Shown: piece by piece, positions 56,650 to 64,000 of the stretch
Position numbering within the stretch: position 1 is the first letter of the stretch
Layout: each line of letters opens with the position of its first letter
NCBI GenBank assembly: GCA_015698045.1
Contig: BLAL01000089.1
Coordinates: 1-64,000 of the forward strand
Reading direction: 5' to 3'
Length of the DNA stretch: 64,000 bases
Source: Rhizophagus clarus
Taxonomy: Eukaryota; Glomeromycota; Glomeromycetes; Glomerales; Glomeraceae
Position numbers and translations under genes: made by a program
The notes under the pieces: generated by a model
The model's database searches: none
The model's input: the letters and a program-made list of their open reading frames with translations, nothing else
What the model was told of the DNA's origin: nothing

Positions 56650-58790
56650 AAGTATAAATTATAAAAATATATATATATATTTATTTTGTCATCCAAAATA
56701 ATGTCGTATACAAATCAATTTAAAACAAATAATAACGTTAGAACATTCGATTACACGACTAAATTTAAAGCATGTTTAAATTATTTAAATGAAGGTTATT
56801 GTAAAAAGAGTTACATTCAGAAGTAAACTGTGAAACCTATTGATATGTTCATTATGTTGTAAATCATAAATGTACAGTTTTTTGCGTATATATTGTAATT
56901 CTTTTTATTAATTTCAAGTAACACAATAATGTAAATTTCAAAATAACTGAATTTGAGGCGTAATTCTGTAATTATGAAGTACATTTAAGTAAATTTTTTT
57001 TTTTTAGTGGTAAATTCATTTCAATTTGAAATCAACATATTTACATGGTTTTGCATCAGTGATTATGCAACTGTACAATGTTGTCTAACGATAACATCAT
57101 CATTTTTGTATACGTATCAGCCAAGTCTAAATAGTTTCACGAGCGAGAAATTATTGCATAGTTAGTTATCATTTAAAACTATTAATTTGGGCTCATTTAC
57201 TATTTATAGTTTTTTTTTTCCTTCTCTCTTATTGGTTTATTTTAATCTATTGTCAGATCGAGATTTGTGTGTGATTCATATTTTAAATACAATCTTTTAT
57301 TTTATTTTATCAATAAAGTATTTAGCTAATTGTGTTTTAGAAAATTATTTGATAGCACACTTCGAAGATAAGCGGGCTTTGCAGAAATAAAAACTTGCAT
57401 TAAAATTTAGAATTTTCTTAATTACTAAATTAATTAATTAATTCTTTTTTCTAAATTGATTGCATAAAAAAGATACACTCCTCTTTCCCCTTAAAAATTA
57501 TTACTTAAAAAGTACTGTGAAGATCGGCTTAAATTATGATTGTCTTGGCTAGAATTATACACAAGATTAGGTATGTTTTATAATTTGTGCAACTTTATCA
57601 TGAAACGATTGTAACGTTAACTCACCCGACACTGCACCTGTTTTATATATTTATTAAAGTGTATATTATATATATATATAAAAAAACATAATAATTAGTC
57701 GTTAGTGTTAAAACATTAAAATTTTGAACGATGATATTGAAAATGATCAAATTATCGAGCCCCTTTAAAAAGTGATAAAATTCGTGTATAAGTTTTTGAA
57801 TTCATATAAATTATCCGCACAATCCTTGATGGGTAGTAGTACGAAACCTAAATGCATTTGTCAAACGTCAATCATCACGTATACTTGCCAAAAATATCTA
57901 CTATAATAAAAAAATAGAACAATATTAAAAAAAAAAGAAAATAGACTATCAATCGAATTATTGTGAATTTTTAGGATTTATTGTAAAGATATAAATTATT
58001 ATGTAATATAGTATAGAATATTACATAATAAAAAAAGTTTTAACTCCAAATAAAGGTCTATTTATGAGGCTAAAAAAAATAGTTCGCATATCATAAAAAT
58101 GTTTATGAATTATTATAAAGGAAAAAAAAAAAAAAATTTCGGCATCTGCTGATTCAGGCTCCGAAAAAAACATTGATTATTAATCGTTATTTCCCGTACC
58201 TGATGAGCAATCCCACACAGATTACTCTTGTAACAGTCCAGACCCTTACCCGAATTTATGTCAAAAAAATTTAGTATCAATTAATACTAAAAAAAGAGAA
58301 ATTAAGGAAAAAATTTTTCGAAAAAAATAAATAAATAAAAATAAAAACGCATTAGTAAAAAAAAAGAACGGGAAAAAAAATTATGTTTTGATCCAAACCG
58401 ATCCCTTGTCGCAAAGCTAAGTATGATATAGTGATTAAATTTTCTAATAGTATTTATAATGTCATATTTCGGTTAAAAGCTTACGGTAAAATGATAATTT
58501 TAATCATAATTTATATTTTAAAATGCAATAAGGTCTACATTTATGATACGCACGAATTTACCGATCAAACATTGTATAATTGTAATATAAGTTTACTAAT
58601 CAAAAAAAAAAAAAAAAACGATATAATTCTATGAATACATTATACAATTTTTAATTATTTTATGTAAACTAATCGTAGGGAGATTCTTTATTTATTTATT
58701 TATTTTTATGACAATTATTAGCGCTCTAAAAAATAACCAATAGAAATAATGATAATGATCGGTATTCGGTTTATTGTTCTATTAGGCCTG
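56650..58790. other. Non-coding AT-rich stretch
   Basis: It holds a TA microsatellite near 57660-57682 and several A-runs. No gene supported. Confidence 0.45.
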
Positions 58791-58792
58791 TT

Positions 58793-59128
58793 CAATTCTG
58801 ATTGATCGGGTTTTTGATCAAAAATCCATTGACCAATCCTAACATGTGATCAAAATAAACAATTGAGTACTTTTTGATCGGCTTATTTTGACCATATTAT
58901 TTTTCGTGTAATAAAATATTTTTTTTTTTACAAAATATAAATAAACAATATTATTAAAGTTTATTAAAATTTTAAAGACGCATATTGAACTTTATTAGGT
59001 ACCAGATAGACATATTAAAAAAAGCGATCAAAATTTTTTTTTGAACGGTTGTTGATCAGGTGGCACAATTTCGTCATCCAATGTTTATCAACTCAAAACC
59101 CGTTCAAAAATCAGAACGATCAGGCCTA
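58793..59128. mobile_element. MITE with TAGGCCTG termini
   Basis: TAGGCCTGTTCAATTCTGAT at the left pairs with a right end that reads, inverted, TAGGCCTGATCGTTCTGAT; CGGGTTTTTGA and CGGGTTTTGA follow inside. It is about 336 bp long and non-coding, with many TGATCA words. A 3-bp TTA-like duplication is possible but unclear. Confidence 0.7.
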
Positions 59129-59129
59129 T

Positions 59130-60985
59130 TATGACATAATTTCATGGTAATTCGCAAATGTTTTTTTTTTTTCTTTTTTTTTTATGAAAAAAAGTATATA
59201 AGGACCCTTATCGTTTTTTGATGGGTAGATTTGGAGTTAAATTTAAAAAATGAATGAAACGAACGAAATGCTAATGCTGACGTTCAGTTACTAACGAATT
59301 TAGAATCTTCAGATGCTGATCATTATTTGTCATGCTTAAAATGATACCATTTTCGTAAATGTCTTTTCCTTTAACGTTAAATAACTTATAAATTTGTTCG
59401 CGTCTTGTTCCTTTTTTGGATACTGATCATTATTTAATCAAGCTTGCATAATCCCATTTTTCCATTGTCTCAAAAATAGCTTTTCCTTTTCAACGCATTG
59501 TACTCCTTTAACGATCTTGTGTTTTATATTTAGGCCATAAAGTGAAATTTTTCGTAAAAAAAAAATCTTCGCTTAACTTTTTGACATTTATTAAACTTCA
59601 TAACAAAGCATATATTTTAATATATGGAGTCTGTGAATGATTCCCAACAACTGTAACAGATAACACGAGCAGGACGCATGTGAATAGTAAGTTTAAGATA
59701 ACAATAGGAAAGTTATATCGTTGACTTTATTTTCAACGCGTAAGTATTGGAGGGAGATTTAGGAAAATGCCGTTAAGTCATTTAGCAGCGATTAAACTTG
59801 CCCAATCATTACATTAACACTGCCACTAACAATCTATTGATAAATGATGAGACATCTTCTCTATTATTATTATTAAATAATACAATTGTAGTGTATGGCG
59901 CAGCAATCGAAACAAAAGAAAGATGTTATTATAATAATATGTACTGTGTTACTAATATTATCTACTGATAAAGTGACACAAACCAATAAGTAGTTTAAAA
60001 TCATAATAAATTATAAGTCGAAAACAGTTTCGCAGATCGCAAAAATCTCATTGTTGACAAACCTACTTTTTTTTGTTAACTATGAAGTATTTGGTTGACT
60101 CAAAAGCGTCCCAAAAAATTCTGTTCTCTGTTTAAAATTACTTAAAAAAAAAATTAATAAAATGATTCATATAAATTATTGGCCGAAGCGTAATCGTAGG
60201 ACTTTTCATTTTATTAAAATATTAGCATTAAATTAAGATTCGTTTAAAAATTCTCTTTTAGTGATTTAAAATTTAAATAGTATTAATAAATAAGTAAATT
60301 ATGACACATATTAAATGTTTCGCTATTAGGTTTTTGAGGATTTTTTTTTTTTTTTTTTTTTTTTACTGAGAATATATTATTATTGACAAGGAATTTCTCA
60401 TTTTTATGAATAATAAATCTTTACGGAAAATCAACAATTAAAAAATGATCATGATTTTTGTTAACTTGGGGACGGTTCAAAATGATTCGGTACTGAACTA
60501 ATTCTAAATTCTACATATTTCTGAATCAACTGGAAAACCGTTGAGTCAACAAAATTATTGGATCGTCATCACTCGTTTTACCCGTTGCAGGGGAAGTGCC
60601 CCTGTAATAAATACTACTTCCACAGTTGCATAAAATACGCTAGCCAAACTTTCACATTACGACACACGATCGTCTATTTACTAGCCTTAAATTCAAAATA
60701 TTTCAGCACCACTAAACTTTATTTCCGTCATTACACCATGTCTAAAATTTAACTCACATTTTACTTAACGAGAGCCGAAAACGGAGCCGAATCCTCATTA
60801 ACGAGTAGTCTGTACTTAATACTTTGATAAATCATTATAATCATTTTTAAGAACAAAAATATCATTAAAAAATAACAAAATAAAATCGGAATAAACAAAT
60901 AGCAGCACATATTAAAACATATAATATAAGTAACGGAATTTATACTGTAAATGATTCGAGGATTCATATTTATCTCAGTGATTCA
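59130..60985. other. Non-coding stretch
   Basis: No exon chain or element ends recognised. There is a long poly-T run near 60340-60363. The 3' untranslated region of the adjacent SPRY gene is expected at the right edge. Confidence 0.45.
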
Positions 60986-60989
60986 TCTA

Positions 60990-63390
60990 TTAACTTTTGA
61001 TACCAGCAATACTCATCCCATTAGCTTCTATATATTTAAATTCCTCTTGACCAAAATTAACCTTTAGACTACAAACACCATTAGAACCAATTGTAGGATA
61101 CCAAATCTGAAATAATTTAGCGTAAGCAATACCCAAATTTTTACCATTCATTGTAAAAAAGACTTTTCCAGTACTTGGATAATAACCACAACCTATCACA
61201 TCATTTACTTCACCCCATTTTACAGCATATTTTGAACCAGTATAACCCTCATTGTGAAATATTCTACCTTCATCTGAATGAAATCCAACTGAATGTGCAT
61301 CACAACCAGGCAACCTTAAATCAAAAAAAAAAAAAAAATTAAGAAATCGTCGAAGTCAATTGGAAGTTGCATTATAGGGAGAGATACATACCTGTTAGTT
61401 GAATGGGTTTTTGAAGCAAATCCAATAGCAATTATTGTTCCATCGATATTTTGATTTGATAAAATTGTTATTTCATAGTAATAATATTCTATTAATGGCG
61501 GAGATGAGGAATGGGAAGAGATATCTACCATTATATTTGAGATGGAGGTAATAGTTAGTAGAGGAACAGAAATTATAATGTTATACAATAACATATTTAT
61601 AGTTCTCACCTTTCTTAAAAGCAATTGGTAAGGGATAATTTGTTTGTATCATGATATCAGATATGGCATTAAAAAAAATTTCAACACAATGTTCTTTTTT
61701 TAAGATATTTTTAACGCCTACAGCCGCATTATTTTCTTTATTTTTCTCATATTTAATGATCACAATCTCTAATAATGAAATTTCTGATTCAAGTTTAAAT
61801 TTCCATTCATTGAGAGTTAATTCTTTCAAGTTTAAATCTGGTTCTTTTCCTAAAAATTTTAAAAATTTTTTAAGAATTTTTTTAAAAACCTTTTTTAAAA
61901 AAATTATAGATTTTTTTATGAGAATTGATTTATATTCTAAACAAATATATATAGTAGATGATTAAATAAATTAGATTAAATAAATTAGTGCCGTTATAAT
62001 AATGTGAAAAACGCCAAGGAATTACTTACTTTGTGTAACAACTTTTTCGTTAGTATATTTTTGATATAAGATTGTGTTAACGTTCAAAATTATTAAAAAA
62101 AACATAAGCGGTATACCTGCGTAAATAAATATAAAGTATAAAGTCAAATTTTAAATGTAAATAATAAAATTTTTAGTTGAAATTTTTTTTACCGATAATA
62201 ATCAATTCTCTGTAAAACATAACGTAAATAATATTGTACGATAATACATAATCTGAATGTATTGAAGTTAATATTTAAATTAATTAAAAAAAATTCTGTT
62301 AAAAAAAAAAAAAAAAAAAAAAAAATTAGTTACCTTTATATGAATAAATATTATAATAATTATATAATAGTTTAATCATAATTACTAATTCAAGTAGACT
62401 TGCAAGATAAAATAAACCATATATAATTTTTGAATGCCTTCGTATCGCTATTAAAACACTGCAAATTGGAATAATCGCAATGATACCAATTATATCGCTA
62501 ATTACTCCAGAAAATATTCCAAAAAATTCTTCCGATTGCCAATAATATAAAATGTAATTCTCCGATATCCAAATTCCAAAAAATGAAGTTGTAATTAGAA
62601 GTAATGTCTCTTCGAGTTGATAAATAATATGGACATCTAACAAATAATAGAAGAATAAATTAATATCATATATAATAAAAAAATTTAACTTATTATAAAA
62701 AAAATAATACATTTTTTGTTGTTATTCAATTTAGATTTCTTAACCAAACTCCAAGATCTAGCAATAAATAATAATTATTTAATTAAAAAAATTAATTATT
62801 GGAAGTCAAATAATAAAAGTTACCTTATTTTCAATAATGCTATACAAAGTGCTATAAAAGTAAATTGAAATATTCCTAAAATTATCACCGCAGGTATATG
62901 TTGAGGTATATAATACCTTGATGTATTTTCATTTAATGTTTCGATAATATTATGCACTTCGTTCTGGTTCCCATCTCCATAATAATCATATACAGTATAC
63001 AATTGCTTTATAAACTCGATATTTGTTTTACTAAAATTAATTAAAGTTTGATCTTCGAATACTATTTAAAAGACGTAAAGTCAATTAAATGAATCATGTA
63101 TTAAAAAAAAAAAATAACAATTAAGTAATAAGATATATACCAAAATAATAATTAAATTCGAAAATATTACAAAGCGCCAACATAATTGGAACAAAATTTA
63201 CGGTTAAGAATGCTATAGCATGTATTATGGTTTTATGAAAGACCGCGTATAAGCCAGTTAAAAAAACAAATGGAAGCGTAAACCATAATAAACGCGGCCA
63301 GATTGCACGATAAGCAATAAGAAATATAATTTCGGAGATAATTAATAAGATAAATAAAAAATTTAATGTTCTCAATATTTTAATATTCAT
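60990..63390 (-). CDS. Polytopic membrane protein with C-terminal SPRY domain (gene S2)
   Basis: Eight exons join in phase: 63390-63141, 63061-62824, 62757-62711, 62636-62334, 62116-62030, 61936-61610, 61524-61392 and 61314-60990, 569 residues. All splice phases equal those of gene S1, and exon 5 has the same length. Helices, the glycosylated loop (NENTS) and the SPRY strands (VGFHSDEGRIFHNEGY) are conserved, while loop lengths differ: the first luminal loop is longer here and the C-terminus shorter (ANGMSIAGIKS). The SPRY core is almost identical between copies, whereas the linker (KNKENNAAVGVKN) has diverged. It is divergently arranged with the second M gene, 172 bases away. Role unknown; see gene S1. 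Confidence 0.88.
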
Positions 63391-63562
63391 TATGTTAGAT
63401 GAAGTTGTATCGTATAATCTGCCTTACCTTATATATATGTGTGTGTGTGTGAACACAAGGATAATTCGATGATATCACATTCAATATGATCGAATAAATA
63501 ATAAATAAATACCGTGCGTACAGAATTGCGTACAGTGCATTCCAATAATCTATTTTTTCAAA
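63391..63562. promoter_or_regulatory. Short divergent promoter of S2 and M2
   Basis: Only 172 bases separate the two start codons, so the region must carry both promoters. It contains TATATATATGTGTGTGTGTG (63430-63451) and the near-palindromic GTGCGTACAGAATTGCGTAC. Whether either is functional is not shown. Confidence 0.45.
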
Positions 63563-64000
63563 ATGGTATTTGCGGAAAACAAACCATTAACTGAACCTTT
63601 TTCATTTATTTTTTTAAAGAAATTGTGTTCTTTTGCGTTAGTAATTACGCTTATTTTTTATACTTATAGTCAGTTTTCACAATTTTCCGACTCGGTCGAT
63701 AGACCTAATCTTAACATCCATCTACAAAATTCGAATAAAGTATTAATTGACAGAAAAAGCATTAATATTATTCTAAGAGCTTGTAGTCCACATCCTATGA
63801 ATTGTACTTACGATGATAAAGAATGTAAACTAGATGAGTACCGATATCATCATAATATGCCTGATTGTACTTATTATACTTTTAGCTTTGAAGAAAATAC
63901 AGAGATTAAGATATATCCTTCTATCACTGAAGTTTATTTAGATGGACTTGTGTTAGGCGATAAATATTATCCACCAAGCAAATTATCACCTAGACAAACC
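63563..64000 (+). CDS. Membrane protein M, second copy, cut by the window end
   Basis: 146 codons are open to the window edge. The start MVFAENKPLTEPFSF matches gene M at 40107-41274, as do the membrane segment (ALVITLIFYTYSQFSQF) and the cysteine cluster CSPHPMNC, DDKEC and a later Cys. Intron 1 of the first copy lies beyond the codon reached here, so the missing splice site is not informative. Function unknown. Confidence 0.8.
   Translation, partial: MVFAENKPLTEPFSFIFLKKLCSFALVITLIFYTYSQFSQFSDSVDRPNLNIHLQNSNKVLIDRKSINIILRACSPHPMNCTYDDKECKLDEYRYHHNMPDCTYYTFSFEENTEIKIYPSITEVYLDGLVLGDKYYPPSKLSPRQT

Noticed and set aside
61651..61965. 104-codon plus-strand frame
   Set aside because: Antisense shadow of exon 6 of the minus-strand SPRY gene.
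63430..63452. TG microsatellite as Z-DNA or regulatory switch between S2 and M2
   Set aside because: Short, and no counterpart in the other pair's spacer; kept only as a description.

Overview
The window is AT-rich eukaryotic DNA with short introns (roughly 45 to 120 bases, mostly GTAAG donors, with CTAAC-like branch sites and pyrimidine tracts), few intact genes and many transposon relics. Gene content and style suggest an early-diverging filamentous fungus, most likely an arbuscular mycorrhizal Glomeromycotina genome of the Rhizophagus type. The grounds are polytopic SPRY proteins, a beta-propeller/ion-channel gene, a small secreted cysteine-rich protein, and abundant hAT, Helitron, PolB and gag/retropepsin relics. 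That assignment is an inference from family resemblance and was not searched.

Layout. 1-2050: tandem repeat of about 600 bp. 2.1-14 kb: two members of one fast-evolving multi-exon family (one broken, one with a single in-frame stop), a third locus sharing the same N-terminus and decayed, a DDE transposase tail, a minus-strand zinc-knuckle gene, a CDC20-like scrap and short tandem repeats. 14.1-24.6 kb: a decayed gag/zinc-knuckle/retropepsin open frame on +, cut by a hAT transposon whose 8-bp target duplication can be seen, facing tail to tail a decayed Polinton-type DNA polymerase B on -. 25-34 kb: non-coding transposon territory, with a nested stack (foldback inside Helitron inside a long-TIR element) and arrays of splice-signal-bounded micro-units. 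34.1 kb: an intact small secreted protein gene. 36.4-38.5 kb: LINE ORF1-like pieces and a dispersed LTR-like repeat.

40-64 kb is the most gene-like part. A divergent gene pair, M (two-TM protein with an ectodomain, -) and S (eight-TM protein ending in a SPRY domain, +), occurs at 40.1-45.3 kb and again in inverted order at 61.0-64.0 kb. Between them lies a 1256-residue beta-propeller plus six-TM channel gene (51.5-55.8 kb, -). All eight exons of each S copy and all eight exons of the channel join with consistent phase, so these models are firm. No link between the M/S proteins and the channel is shown beyond proximity.

Most unusual points: (1) a tandem array at 49.76-50.35 kb with a period of about 115 bp, in which the units resemble an acceptor, a 30-40 nt micro-exon and a donor, with similar arrays at 28.1, 31.4 and 47.5 kb, two of them inside elements with related terminal inverted repeats; (2) the conserved polytopic-membrane plus SPRY fusion in a divergently transcribed, inverted-duplicated pair; (3) a possible composite mobile element combining retropepsin/zinc-knuckle and protein-primed-type PolB genes. 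No tRNA, rRNA or CRISPR was recognised.
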